Assembly (NCBI RefSeq): GCF_016834655.1 | Contig: NZ_JAENHP010000001.1 | Coordinates: 1,240,001-1,304,000 of the forward strand | Direction of reading: 5' to 3' | Source: Paractinoplanes ovalisporus | GTDB lineage: Bacteria; Actinomycetota; Actinomycetes; Mycobacteriales; Micromonosporaceae | DNA: 64,000 nt | Part shown: in pieces, positions 43,338 to 51,636 of the stretch | How the letters are laid out: each line of letters starts with the position of its first letter | Position numbering within the stretch: the stretch's first letter is position 1 | The notes under the pieces: model-generated | The model's input: the letters and a program-made list of their open reading frames with translations, nothing else | What the model was told of the DNA's origin: nothing | Database searches by the model: none | Translations under genes and position numbers: made by a program

Positions 43338-44330
43338 GTGGTGCGTAAGGTCGGGATCGTGGCCGACGAGGCGAGGTTCACCGAGGTGACCGGGCCGCTC
43401 AGGCGGGAAATTCTCGGGCACTGCTACCGGATGCTCGGTTCGGCGGCCGACGCCGAAGACGCGGTGCAGGAGACGTTCCTGCGGGCCTGGCGCGGTTTCG
43501 AAGGGTTCGAGGGACGGGCCTCGGCCCGCACGTGGCTGCACCGGATCGCCACCAACGTCTGCCTGCGTCAGCTGGAACAGCGGGCCCGGCGAGCCCTCCC
43601 GTCCGATCTGGGCGGTCCGGAGGAGGACTGGCACCGGCCGGCCCGGGCGGCGCCGGAACGGACCGCGTGGCTGGCTCCCCTGCCCGTCGATCCGGCCGAG
43701 GCGGCCGGTGCCCGGCAGCAGGTGCGGCTGGCGTTCGTCGCGGCGCTTCAGCACCTGCCGGCCTCGCAGCGGGCCGTTCTGCTGCTGCGCGACGTCGCGG
43801 ACCTGCCGGCCGACGAGGTCGCGGTGGCGCTCGGCACGACGACGATCGCGGTCAACAGCGCGTTACGGCGGGCCCGGGACCGGCTTGCCCGCACCGCGCC
43901 CGACCCCGAGACGATGAGCGAACCCGGCGACGGTGAACTGCGCACCCGGTTGCGCCGCTACGTCGGGGCCTTCGAGGAGGCCGATGTCGGTGCGCTGGCT
44001 GCGCTGCTGCGCGAGGACGTCACCCTCGAGATGCCGCCGCACGCCACCTGGTTCGCCGGCCGCGCCGCCGTGCTCGGCTTCCTCGGCACCCACGTGCTGC
44101 GCGAACCCGGCCGCTTCGCCATGCTCGCGTCGCCGATGACGGCCAACGGCCAGCCCACGTACGCGATGTACGCCCGCGAGCCGGACGGCGGGTTCACCGC
44201 GCACGCCCTGCAGATCCTCGACGTCGCCGCGGACAGGGTCCGGCACATCCACATCTTTCTGCAGCCGGATCTGCTGCCGGCTTTCGGCGGGCCGGTGACT
44301 CTGCCCGGCAGCCGGGATCGGAACGGCTGA
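43338..44330 (+). CDS. ECF sigma factor with SnoaL-like C-terminal domain
   Basis: A 330-residue sigma-70 family protein. Region 2 is at about 15-80 (LGHCYRMLGSAADAEDAVQETFLRAWRGFEGFEGRASARTWLHRIATNVCL) and region 4 at about 125-190 (LQHLPASQRAVLLLRDVADLPADEVAVALGTTTIAVNSALRRARDRL). An NTF2/SnoaL-like domain follows (200-310, LRRYVGAFEEADVGALAALLREDVTLEMPP), as in SigG/ECF56-like factors. GTG 43338 follows AAGGAGG. No anti-sigma gene is adjacent; the SDR gene 124 bases downstream is a likely partner or target. Its last 34 codons are repeated after the stop. Confidence 0.92.
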   Translation: MVRKVGIVADEARFTEVTGPLRREILGHCYRMLGSAADAEDAVQETFLRAWRGFEGFEGRASARTWLHRIATNVCLRQLEQRARRALPSDLGGPEEDWHRPARAAPERTAWLAPLPVDPAEAAGARQQVRLAFVAALQHLPASQRAVLLLRDVADLPADEVAVALGTTTIAVNSALRRARDRLARTAPDPETMSEPGDGELRTRLRRYVGAFEEADVGALAALLREDVTLEMPPHATWFAGRAAVLGFLGTHVLREPGRFAMLASPMTANGQPTYAMYAREPDGGFTAHALQILDVAADRVRHIHIFLQPDLLPAFGGPVTLPGSRDRNG

Positions 44331-44432
44331 GCGGACGGGGTCCGGCACATCCACATCTTTCTGCAGCCTGAACTGCTCCCGGCTTTCGGCGGGCCGGTGA
44401 TTCTGCCCGGCGGCCGGGATCGGAACAGCTGA
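44229..44432 (+). repeat. 102-bp tandem repeat of sigma-factor gene tail
   Basis: Copy one (44229-44330) is the last 34 codons with the stop. Copy two (44331-44432) follows at once, also with a stop. They differ at about seven positions; most are silent and one changes Asp to Glu, a pattern of coding constraint. Copy two is out of the translated gene and ends 22 bases before the SDR start. Confidence 0.95.
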
Positions 44433-44454
44433 CACGAACACTCCAGGAGGACAC

Positions 44455-45303
44455 GTGACAGCGATGGCAGGGCAGTCAGCAGTGGTCGTCGGCGGCAGCC
44501 GCGGCCTGGGACTCGGGGTGGCCCGGGCCGTCCGTGACGCCGGGGCCCGGGTGACGGTGGTGGCCCGCGACCTCTTCCCCATCACCGATTCCCCGCTTAC
44601 CGATTCCCGGATCAATGACTCCCCCGCCACCGGCGACCAGATGGCCGATGCGCCGAGCACTGGCGCCTCGCTCGCCGACGCCCCGAGCATCAACGCCTTG
44701 CTCGCCGGCGCCGCAGGCCTCGACGGTGAGGCCGGTGACGCCACCGACGAGGCGTTCGCCGACAAGGTGCTGGCCGCGATCCGGCCCGGCCTGCTGGTGG
44801 TCACGGCCGGAACCGCTCCGCCGATGCGGCCGCTCACCGAGCAGACCTGGGAGAGCTTCTCGGCCAACTGGCACGCCGACGTACGGATCGCCTTCGTCTG
44901 GTTGCGGGCGGCGTTGCGGCTGCCGCTCAGCCCCGGTTCACGCGTGGTCGTGTTCGGCAGCGCGGCCGAGCTGCGGGGTTCCCCGCTCAGTGGCGGCTAT
45001 GCGGGTGCCAAGGCCACCGTACGGCTGATCACGGGTTATGCGGCGGCGCCGGCGCGCGATCTCGGCATCGCCATGACGACCGTGCTGCCCGGCATCACGC
45101 CCGGCACGGGAGTGGGAGAAACGGCGATCCGGTCGTACGCGCAAGCCGCCGGGATCACCGAGGACGAGTTCCGGGCCCGGGTCAGCGCGGCCCCGGACCC
45201 GGCCACGGTCGGCGCCCACATCGTCGTCCTGGCCGCCACTCCCGGAACGGCTCTCGCGGAGTCCTATCTGCTCGACCGCGACGGTCTGCACGAGCGCACC
45301 TGA
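44455..45303 (+). CDS. SDR-family protein with repeat-derived insertion
   Basis: A 282-residue short-chain dehydrogenase. The cofactor loop is VVGGSRGLGLG and the active-site Tyr-x-x-x-Lys is YAGAK. Between beta2 (VTVVARD, about residue 36) and the adenine-side motif GDATDEAF lies an added stretch of about 40 residues made of loose repeats (TDSPLTDS, INDSPATG, MADAPSTG, LADAPS). GTG 44455 follows AGGAGG. It lies downstream of the ECF sigma factor, perhaps as its co-transcribed target. The 3' tail is echoed downstream. Confidence 0.88.
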   Translation: MTAMAGQSAVVVGGSRGLGLGVARAVRDAGARVTVVARDLFPITDSPLTDSRINDSPATGDQMADAPSTGASLADAPSINALLAGAAGLDGEAGDATDEAFADKVLAAIRPGLLVVTAGTAPPMRPLTEQTWESFSANWHADVRIAFVWLRAALRLPLSPGSRVVVFGSAAELRGSPLSGGYAGAKATVRLITGYAAAPARDLGIAMTTVLPGITPGTGVGETAIRSYAQAAGITEDEFRARVSAAPDPATVGAHIVVLAATPGTALAESYLLDRDGLHERT

Positions 45304-45472
45304 CACGGTCTGCGCAGGCACGGTCTGCGCGGGCGCGGACTGCGCGGGCACGGACTGCGCGGGCACGGACTGCGCGGGCACGGACTGCGCGGGCACGGAC
45401 TGCGCGAGCACGGCTGACCGACGGCGGAGTCCTATCCGTTCGGGGACGGCGGTTTGTGCGAGCGCGGCTGAC
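45256..45472 (+). repeat. SDR gene tail echo with 15-bp minisatellite
   Basis: The last 49 bases of the SDR (45256-45304, including the stop) recur at 45424-45472 with 37 of 49 identities, 168 bases away. Between them is a minisatellite of a 15-base unit (CGGACTGCGCGGGCA and variants, about seven copies, 45305-45415) that itself resembles the tail sequence GACGGTCTGCACGAGCG. The downstream copy is read on the minus strand as the C-terminal end of the next gene. Confidence 0.85.
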
Positions 45473-45914
45473 GGGACCGGCGGCCCGCACGGGAGTCGTC
45501 CGCCGGCCCCGCGGATCGCCGGCGCCGGGCGGCCACGAGTGCGGCCACGCCGGTCGCCGCCCAGATGACCGCGTATGTCTCGAGCTGGCCCCGCCCGTAC
45601 GGAAGGGGAAGCAATGACGGGTTGTCGACGGCCCGGCCCCGGCCCAGCACCAGCGGCAGCGCCACGACCGTCACGGCCAGGCTGACGAGCAGGGCCGCGC
45701 GGACCAGGGTGCGGACCGGCATCGGGACGAGCCGGCCGGCGAGCGCGCCGGCGCCGATCGTGAGCGGCAGCAACACGCCGTCGTGCGCGACCAGCACGCC
45801 GATCAGGAAAAGCAGGGCGCCGCCCTTCACGTCGGGGTCGGTGAGCGCGCCGGCGATCGCGTACACCATCACGAGACCGCCGGCGCCGATGAGTGCCCAC
45901 CGTGCGGTTCTCAT
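45432..45914 (-). CDS. Four-helix membrane protein
   Basis: A 160-residue protein with about four hydrophobic helices (WALIGAGGLVMVYAIAGAL, ALLFLIGVLVAHDGVLLPL, ALLVSLAVTVVALPLVLG, YAVIWAATGVAALVAA) and a basic tail. ATG 45914 overlaps the Moco gene stop (ATGA), so it is the last gene of the five-gene minus-strand operon. The tail after residue 140 (SRAGRRSRQPRSHKPPSPNG) is the reverse complement of a repeated SDR tail and is probably a recent addition. Function unknown. Confidence 0.8.
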   Translation of the reverse strand: MRTARWALIGAGGLVMVYAIAGALTDPDVKGGALLFLIGVLVAHDGVLLPLTIGAGALAGRLVPMPVRTLVRAALLVSLAVTVVALPLVLGRGRAVDNPSLLPLPYGRGQLETYAVIWAATGVAALVAARRRRSAGPADDSRAGRRSRQPRSHKPPSPNG

Positions 45915-47110
45915 TGCATTCCCCGTACGGTGATTCGCCCGACCCATTTGGTCTGGAGCACGCCGGGGCGGTTGGGAGCGATCAGCCGGGCCGGATAGCC
46001 GTGGTCGGGGTGCAGCGGTTCGCCGCCGAGCCGCAGCGCGATCAGCGTGAAGGGGTCGCGCACGTGCGGCGGCGGCACGGTGGTGGCCCGGTAGCGCCCG
46101 CGGGTCTCCAGCGACTCGACGAAGGCCTCGGCGTCCTCCGGGTCCACTCCGGCCAGCTCGACTAGGTCGCGCAGCCGGACCCCGGTCCAGGTGCCGGTCG
46201 AGCTCCACCCCTCGACGCAGCTGATCGGCAGCACGACGGTGTGCTGGGGCAGCGCGGCGAGGTCGGCCAGGGCGAGGTTCCGCGTACGGCCGGGGCCGGT
46301 CAGTGTCAGCCGGTAGCCGGGGGCGAAGATGGCGTCGCGGACCCCGGCGCCGCCCGCGGTCTTGTTGACCGGAAGGTGTTGCGGGCCGGTGCCGGGCCGG
46401 CGCGGGGCGAGGACGGCGATCGGGGCCAGCGGGGCCACGGTCTGCCCGGCGGTGGCCAGGGTGATGATTCCGGCCGCGGCGCCGACCGTGCCGAGCAATC
46501 CACGGCGGCTGATCGACCCGGCGGGGGCGCGCTCCGGCGTACGGTGGCGCAGGGCCGACCGGACGATCGGGAGCTTGACGCCGATGTGGGCCAGCAGCGC
46601 GCCGATCGCCAGCCAGGCCGACCAGTAGTGACCGGCGGTGAAGAAGAACGGCATCGGCTCGTACCAGTGCGCGATGTTCAGGATGCCGCTGATCAGCTGG
46701 AAGAGGGCGGCGGCGACGAGCGCGGCGATCCCGGCCCGCTCGATCGCGTGGACCGGGTCGCGTACGGGAGGCCAGGCGAACAGTCGCGGGTAGACCGACC
46801 ACAGTTTCGCGCCGAGCAGCGGGACCGAGGCCAGGCCGGTCGCCACGTGCACGCCCTGGGTGACCCGATAGAGGCCGACCGGCCGGGACGGCCAGCCGAA
46901 CCACCACGGCGGGTGCTGGATGAAGTGGCTGATCAGGCCGGTCACGAAGCAGACCGTGAAGGCGACCGCGAGGGCGATGCCGAGCAGGCTGGTGAGCCGG
47001 GCCGACCGCGACCGGGAGTCGAACGCGCCGGGGCGCAGCGGCCCGCGGCGCAGGGCGGCCGGTGGTGGCGGGAGCGGCTGGAAGAGCCAGGCCCGCAGGG
47101 AGGTCTTCAC
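45911..47110 (-). CDS. Molybdopterin-dependent oxidoreductase with membrane cytochrome-b-like N-terminus
   Basis: A 399-residue fusion. Residues about 30-200 form four to five membrane helices with several His (SHFIQHPPWWF, QGVHVATGLAS, NIAHWYEPMPFFFTAGHYWSAW, LAHIGVK), as in di-haem cytochrome b anchors. Residues about 215-399 form a sulfite-oxidase/YedY-type Moco domain with ligand Cys in LPISCVEGWSSTGTWTGV and GYPARLIAPNRPGVLQTKWV. The Moco domain is preceded by SRRGLLG. The GTG at 47110 overlaps the previous stop (GTGA). It probably reduces or oxidises an extracellular substrate with quinone electrons. Confidence 0.87.
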   Translation of the reverse strand: MKTSLRAWLFQPLPPPPAALRRGPLRPGAFDSRSRSARLTSLLGIALAVAFTVCFVTGLISHFIQHPPWWFGWPSRPVGLYRVTQGVHVATGLASVPLLGAKLWSVYPRLFAWPPVRDPVHAIERAGIAALVAAALFQLISGILNIAHWYEPMPFFFTAGHYWSAWLAIGALLAHIGVKLPIVRSALRHRTPERAPAGSISRRGLLGTVGAAAGIITLATAGQTVAPLAPIAVLAPRRPGTGPQHLPVNKTAGGAGVRDAIFAPGYRLTLTGPGRTRNLALADLAALPQHTVVLPISCVEGWSSTGTWTGVRLRDLVELAGVDPEDAEAFVESLETRGRYRATTVPPPHVRDPFTLIALRLGGEPLHPDHGYPARLIAPNRPGVLQTKWVGRITVRGMQ

Positions 47111-47775
47111 GCGGGGCTCAGGGTCGCGAACCATCGGCCCGCCTCCGTCCAGGTGGCCAGGATCCTCAGGCCGCTCGCCACGGCCGGCTCCGGCAGGTCC
47201 CCGGCGGCCAGCACGGCCCACCGGAACGGTTCGCTCGCCGGGCCGCCCCCGGCGCTGATCCGGGCCTCACCGGCCCAGCTGGGGGTGCCGGGCGGGGCCA
47301 GTTCGACGTGTAAGCGGCCGTCCGGAGCCAGCAGTTCCCGGCCGCGGCGCAGCAGCCGGGCCGGGTCGCCGCCGATGCCGATGTTGCCGTCGGCGAGCAG
47401 CAGGTGCCGCCACCGGCCCTCGCCGGGCAGGGCGCCGAAGACGTCGCGGCGCAGCGCGATCGCCCCGCGGGCGCGGGCCAGCTGGACGGCGGCGGCGCTG
47501 ACGTCGACTCCCAGCGCGGCGTGCCCGCGCCGGCTGAGGGCGTAGGTGAGGCGGCCGGGACCGCAGCCGATGTCGAGCACCGGGCCGCCGCAACGGTCGA
47601 GCAGACGGTCGTCGCCGGGCAGCCACGGGCGGCGCCAGGACGTGGCGTCGACCTGCTGCTCGGCCCCACGGTTGTTGCGGACGGTGAGGACACTCGTCGC
47701 ACCGGCGCCGGCCCGCGACAGGGCGGCGTCGAAGACGGTCAGGGCGGGGAGCAGCCGGGTCGAGGTCGCGGTCAT
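47107..47775 (-). CDS. Class I SAM-dependent methyltransferase
   Basis: A 222-residue methyltransferase. SAM motif I is GPVLDIGCGPGRLTYALSRRGH, with the acidic end of strand 2 in GVDVSAAAVQLAR and motif II near LLLADGNIGIGG. ATG 47775 overlaps the stop of the DUF2064 gene (ATGA), and its own stop overlaps the Moco gene start. The pairing with DUF2064 and GT2 genes is a recurring actinobacterial set. The methyl acceptor is not known. Confidence 0.88.
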   Translation of the reverse strand: MTATSTRLLPALTVFDAALSRAGAGATSVLTVRNNRGAEQQVDATSWRRPWLPGDDRLLDRCGGPVLDIGCGPGRLTYALSRRGHAALGVDVSAAAVQLARARGAIALRRDVFGALPGEGRWRHLLLADGNIGIGGDPARLLRRGRELLAPDGRLHVELAPPGTPSWAGEARISAGGGPASEPFRWAVLAAGDLPEPAVASGLRILATWTEAGRWFATLSPA

Positions 47776-48395
47776 GCGGCCACCTCCATGGCGAAGCGGC
47801 TCTGCGGGCGACACAGCGCGGCGACCGCGTACGCGTCGTCCATCGTGTCGACGTCGGTGAGCGTGGGCAGGGCCGCGACCCGCAGCCCGCGACCGGTGAG
47901 CGCGGCCAGGGTGAGCGCGCCGGTGGTCGCGGTCGACGTGGGTATGTCACGCAGAACCTGGGCGTGGGCCGGATCGCGCAGGCCGAGCGCCCACCAGCCG
48001 CCGTCGGAGGCCGGGCCCAGCACCGCGTCGACGCCGTCGGTCAGCAGCGTGGCCAGGGCGCCGGCGAGCAACCACGGATCCGCCTGTGGGGTGTCCATGC
48101 CGATCAGCAGGGCGGCCCGGCCGGGTCCGGCGGTGTCGGTGTAGGCGTGGGCCAGCCGCTCGCCGAGGTCGTCGCCACGCTGGGCCGCACGGCCCCAGCC
48201 CGCCGGGGCCGGCTGGTCGCCGTCCACGACCAGGATCCGGGCGTCGGCGCGGGTGGCCGTGACAGCGTCGACGGTGTCGGCGAGCGCGGCGGCGGCGATC
48301 CGGGCCGCCCGGGCCGGCGTGCAGGGCGGGCACAGCCGCGTCTTGACCCGGCCCGGAACCGGGGTCTTGGCCATCACCAGGATCTGCGCGCTCAT
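47772..48395 (-). CDS. DUF2064 / TIGR04282-type glycosyltransferase-like protein
   Basis: A 207-residue protein. The N-terminus ILVMAKTPVPGRVKTRL is the DUF2064 signature, followed by LIGMDTPQADPWLLAGAL and LGPASDGGWWALGLR, the nucleotide-sugar-like pocket with Asp. The family is annotated as a GT-A-fold transferase of uncertain substrate. ATG 48395 overlaps the GT2 stop (ATGA). It is the second gene of the minus-strand operon. Confidence 0.9.
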   Translation of the reverse strand: MSAQILVMAKTPVPGRVKTRLCPPCTPARAARIAAAALADTVDAVTATRADARILVVDGDQPAPAGWGRAAQRGDDLGERLAHAYTDTAGPGRAALLIGMDTPQADPWLLAGALATLLTDGVDAVLGPASDGGWWALGLRDPAHAQVLRDIPTSTATTGALTLAALTGRGLRVAALPTLTDVDTMDDAYAVAALCRPQSRFAMEVAA

Positions 48396-49051
48396 CGGGC
48401 CAGCACCGCGCTCATGTCCCGGATAGCGCGCACCGTGCCGCGGACCGTGCCGGTGACCTTCGATCGGGTTCCGGCGGCGCGGGGATGGTAGGCGACGTCG
48501 ACCTCGGTGACCGTCCACCCGGCCCGGCCGGCCGCCACGAGAAGCTCGAGCGGGTAGCCGAAGCGCCGGTCGCGCAGGTCGAGCGCGAGCAGGTCGTCAC
48601 GCCGGGCCGCCCGCATCGGGCCGATGTCGTGCACGTCGAGGCCGGTGCTCCGGCGCACCCGGTGGGCCAGCACGGCGTTGCCGATCCGGGCGTGCGGCGG
48701 CCATGCCCGGCGCGTGACCGGACGGCGCCGGGCGACCACGAGCCGGGCCCGGCCGGCCCGCACCGGGTCGGCCACCAACGGCAGCTCGGCCGGGTCGAAG
48801 GAGCCGTCGGCGTCCATCACGCAGACCACGCCGTCGGCCGGTGCGGCGGCGAGGATCCCGGCGTGCACGGCCGCGCCGTAGCCGGGCTCGGGAACGGTGA
48901 CGACGGTGGCGCCGAAGGCCCGCGCCACATCGGCGGTGCCGTCGGTCGAACCGTTGTCGGCCACGATCGCCCGGTAGCCGCCGGGCAGCCGGCTCAGCAG
49001 CCGGGGCAGCGCGGGGGCCTCGTTGAGACAGGGCAGAACTACGTCGGTCAT
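48392..49051 (-). CDS. Family 2 glycosyltransferase (dolichol-phosphate-mannose synthase-like)
   Basis: A 219-residue GT2 enzyme. VVLPCLNEAPALPRLLSRLP opens the fold, ADNGSTDGTADVA and CVMDADGSFDP carry the nucleotide and metal-binding Asp residues, and the end lacks membrane helices. It transfers a sugar from a nucleotide donor, probably to a lipid carrier. ATG 49051 opens the operon; the 145 bases upstream hold the divergent promoter with TAAG boxes. The epimerase on the other side may supply its sugar donor. Confidence 0.9.
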   Translation of the reverse strand: MTDVVLPCLNEAPALPRLLSRLPGGYRAIVADNGSTDGTADVARAFGATVVTVPEPGYGAAVHAGILAAAPADGVVCVMDADGSFDPAELPLVADPVRAGRARLVVARRRPVTRRAWPPHARIGNAVLAHRVRRSTGLDVHDIGPMRAARRDDLLALDLRDRRFGYPLELLVAAGRAGWTVTEVDVAYHPRAAGTRSKVTGTVRGTVRAIRDMSAVLAR

Positions 49052-49095
49052 GGACGCCGAAGTTAGCCCCGCCGAAGGGGCCGCGACGCCGGATC

Positions 49096-49133
49096 CGCCT
49101 TACCGCTTCCTTACGTCCCCGGCAGTTCTTACG
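49096..49133 (-). promoter_or_regulatory. TAAG direct repeats, probable response-regulator box
   Basis: On the minus strand TAAGAAC (49131-49125), TAAGGAA (49113-49107) and TAAGGCG (49102-49096) lie in the divergent promoter region; the last two are 11 bases apart. The nine-mer CGTAAGAAC here (49133-49125) occurs again upstream of the response-regulator gene (51617-51625). The spacing fits OmpR-family half sites. Confidence 0.5.
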
Positions 49134-49196
49134 AACCGCTGACGTGCTGCTCAGAGGCCCTGCGCCCGGCCGCGACGGGGTCTACGGTCGTCTCCC

Positions 49197-50246
49197 GTGA
49201 CCCATGTTCTCGTGACCGGCGGCGCCGGTTTCATCGGCACCCACGTGACCGCGGCCCTGCTCGAGGCCGGGCACGAGGTGCGGGTGCTCGACTCCGCCCA
49301 TCCGGCCGCCCACCGCGGCCCGCTCCCCCGCGACATCCACGGCGCCCCGCTGGTACGCGGCGACGTCCGCGACCGCTCCACTGTGGCCGGTGTGCTGCCG
49401 GGCATCGACGTGGTCGTGCATCAGGCCGCGATGGTCGGGATGGGCGTCGACCTGGACGATCTGCCCGACTACGTCGGCGCCAACGACCTCGGGACGGCCG
49501 TGCTGCTGGCCGAGATGGCCCGGCTCGGCGTGCACCGGCTGGTGCTGGCCAGTTCCATGGTCGTCTACGGCGAGGGCGCCTACCGCTGCCCGGCCGACGG
49601 CCCCGTCCGGCCCGCCGCCCGCGAGGTCGCCGCCCTGGCCGCGGAACGCTTCGAACCGGTCTGCCCGGCCTGCGGGCGGGAGCTGCGGCCGGAACTGGTC
49701 GACGAGGACGCCGTACTCGACCCGCGCAGCGTCTACGCCGCTACCAAGCTGGCGCAGGAACACCTGAGCGCGGCCTGGGCCCGGCAGACCGGCGGATCGG
49801 TGGCGGCGCTGCGCTACCACAACGTGTACGGCCCGGGCATGCCCCGGGACACGCCGTACAGCGGGGTCGCGGCCATCTTTCGCTCGGCGCTGGAGGCCGG
49901 TCGCGCCCCCCGGGTGTTCGAGGACGGGGGCCAGCGGCGCGACTTCGTGCATGTGTCCGATGTGGCCCGGGCCAACCTGGCCGCCCTCGACGCGACGGCG
50001 GCCGACCTGACCGGCTTCCGGCCGTTCAACGTCGCCTCCGGCGCTCCGGCCACGGTCGGCGAGATGGCCGAGGCACTGGCCGATGCGGTCGGCGGCCCCG
50101 GCCCGGTGGTGACCGGGGAGTTCCGCCTGGGCGACGTGCGGCACATCGTGGCATCGCCGGCCCGGGCCACGGCCGAACTGGGCTTCACGGCCACGACCGG
50201 CCTGCGTACGGGGGTGGCCGAATTCGCACACGCCGCCCTGCGCTGA
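49197..50246 (+). CDS. NAD-dependent epimerase/dehydratase (UDP-glucose 4-epimerase-like)
   Basis: A 349-residue extended-SDR protein. VLVTGGAGFIGTHV binds NAD and the active-site Tyr-x-x-x-Lys is SVYAATK. A Cys pair, CPACGRELRPELVDED, sits in a loop, as in some actinobacterial homologues. The GTG at 49197 has TACGGT eight bases upstream and no ribosome-binding site, so it may be leaderless. The stop is followed without a gap by the membrane protein. It probably makes a nucleotide sugar for the glycosyltransferases around it. Confidence 0.9.
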   Translation: MTHVLVTGGAGFIGTHVTAALLEAGHEVRVLDSAHPAAHRGPLPRDIHGAPLVRGDVRDRSTVAGVLPGIDVVVHQAAMVGMGVDLDDLPDYVGANDLGTAVLLAEMARLGVHRLVLASSMVVYGEGAYRCPADGPVRPAAREVAALAAERFEPVCPACGRELRPELVDEDAVLDPRSVYAATKLAQEHLSAAWARQTGGSVAALRYHNVYGPGMPRDTPYSGVAAIFRSALEAGRAPRVFEDGGQRRDFVHVSDVARANLAALDATAADLTGFRPFNVASGAPATVGEMAEALADAVGGPGPVVTGEFRLGDVRHIVASPARATAELGFTATTGLRTGVAEFAHAALR

Positions 50247-51595
50247 CCGATCGCCGGTGGGAACGCGCCGACCTGGTCGCGGCTGGTGGCGCCCTGCTGC
50301 TCGTCGTGCTGGCCGGGGCCGCCGCCGCGGTCCTCTATGCGGCCGGTCATCCGGTGCACGCCACGTCGGCCCCGTTCACCGGTCGCTGGTGGCCGCACCT
50401 CGGACCGGGCACTCCGCTCGCGCTCGCGACGGCCGCGCTGGTCGCGGTTCATGGGCCGCGGATGGCGGCGGCCCTGCCCTGGCGGCGGCTGCTCGCGGTC
50501 GCCTACCTCGCGGCCGTGGCCTGGATCCTGTCCCTGGCGCTGGTGGACGGCTGGCAGCGCGGCCTCGCGGGCCGGCTCACCACCCGCCACGAATATCTCA
50601 GCGAGGTCGGCGGCGTCACCGATGTGGCCGCCATGCTGCGCGGATTCGCCGCCCGCATCGTCGACTTCCAGCCGGACTCGTGGAGCACCCACGTCTCCGG
50701 TCATCCGCCGGGCGCGCTGCTGGTCTTCGTCGGTCTCGACCGGATCGGCCTCGGTGGCGGCGGCTGGGCCGCGCTGGCCTGTGTCGCGGGCGGAGCCCTG
50801 TGCGCGGTGGCCGTGCCGGTCACGGTGCGGGCGCTGGGCGACGAGGGCGCGGCCCGGGCCACGGTTCCCTTCCTGGTGCTGTTCCCGGGGGCGGTGTGGA
50901 TCGGGGCGTCGGCCGACGGGCTGTTCGCCGGGGTCGCCGCGAGCGGGCTGGCGTTGCTGGCCGTCGCGCTGACCGGGCGGAACGTGGTGGCCGCGGCCGG
51001 GGCGGGACTGCTGCTCGGCGGGTGCCTCTATCTGTCGTACGGGCTGGTGCTCCTGGCCCTGCCCGCGCTCGTCGTGGTGTTTCTCGCTTCCCGCGTACGG
51101 CCCCAGCCCGCGCTGCATCTGGGCGTGGCGCTCGGGGCGGCGGCCGCGGTGGTGGCGGTGTTCACGTTCGCCGGGTTCTGGTGGCTGGACGGCTATCACC
51201 TGGTCGGCATCCGGTATTACCAGGGCATCGCCAGCGTGCGGCCGTACGCGTACTGGGTCTGGGCCGATCTCGCCCTGCTGGCCGTCTGCGCCGGACCGGC
51301 CGCCGCGGTGATCCTGCGCCGGGCGGTCGTCGCCCTGGCCCGGCCGCACCCGGCGGTCGTCGCCCTGAGCCGGCTTCATCCTGTGGTGCTGCTGCCGGTC
51401 GGGGCGCTGCTGGCCGTGCTGGCCGCCGACGTGTCCGGCTACAGCAAGGCCGAGGTGGAGCGGATCTGGCTGCCGTTCGCGGTCTGGCTGATGGCCGGCG
51501 CTGCCCTCATCCCCGCGCCCGGCCGCCGGTTCTGGCTCGCCGTCCGGGCCACGGTCGCGCTGCTGGTCAACCACCTGCTGCTGACGACCTGGTGA
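50243..51595 (+). CDS. Polytopic membrane protein, apparently with CTG start
   Basis: About 450 residues with some ten hydrophobic helices; the loop with VDFQPDSWSTHVSGHPPGALLVF fits GT-C-like membrane glycosyltransferases. In this frame no ATG, GTG or TTG occurs before GTG 50306, which would cut into the first helix. CTG 50243 gives a sensible N-terminus (MTDRRWERADL if initiated by fMet) and overlaps the epimerase stop as CTGA, like the ATGA overlaps elsewhere here. CTG starts are rare but known. It is in an operon with the epimerase. Confidence 0.75.
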   Translation: MTDRRWERADLVAAGGALLLVVLAGAAAAVLYAAGHPVHATSAPFTGRWWPHLGPGTPLALATAALVAVHGPRMAAALPWRRLLAVAYLAAVAWILSLALVDGWQRGLAGRLTTRHEYLSEVGGVTDVAAMLRGFAARIVDFQPDSWSTHVSGHPPGALLVFVGLDRIGLGGGGWAALACVAGGALCAVAVPVTVRALGDEGAARATVPFLVLFPGAVWIGASADGLFAGVAASGLALLAVALTGRNVVAAAGAGLLLGGCLYLSYGLVLLALPALVVVFLASRVRPQPALHLGVALGAAAAVVAVFTFAGFWWLDGYHLVGIRYYQGIASVRPYAYWVWADLALLAVCAGPAAAVILRRAVVALARPHPAVVALSRLHPVVLLPVGALLAVLAADVSGYSKAEVERIWLPFAVWLMAGAALIPAPGRRFWLAVRATVALLVNHLLLTTW

Positions 51596-51616
51596 CCGGG
51601 CCTCGCCGCCGGCCGA

Positions 51617-51636
51617 CGTAAGAACCTCGAAAGAAC
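51617..51636 (+). promoter_or_regulatory. Response-regulator box upstream of its own gene
   Basis: Direct repeats TAAGAAC (51619-51625) and AAAGAAC (51630-51636), 11 bases apart, 42 to 60 bases before the response-regulator GTG. The nine-mer CGTAAGAAC (51617-51625) is shared with the divergent GT2/epimerase promoter. Autoregulation is likely. Confidence 0.55.

Noticed and set aside
45305..45415. Possible CRISPR array
   Set aside because: The 15-base units are contiguous with no spacers. The same holds for the arrays at 4008, 37961, 56542 and 59164.
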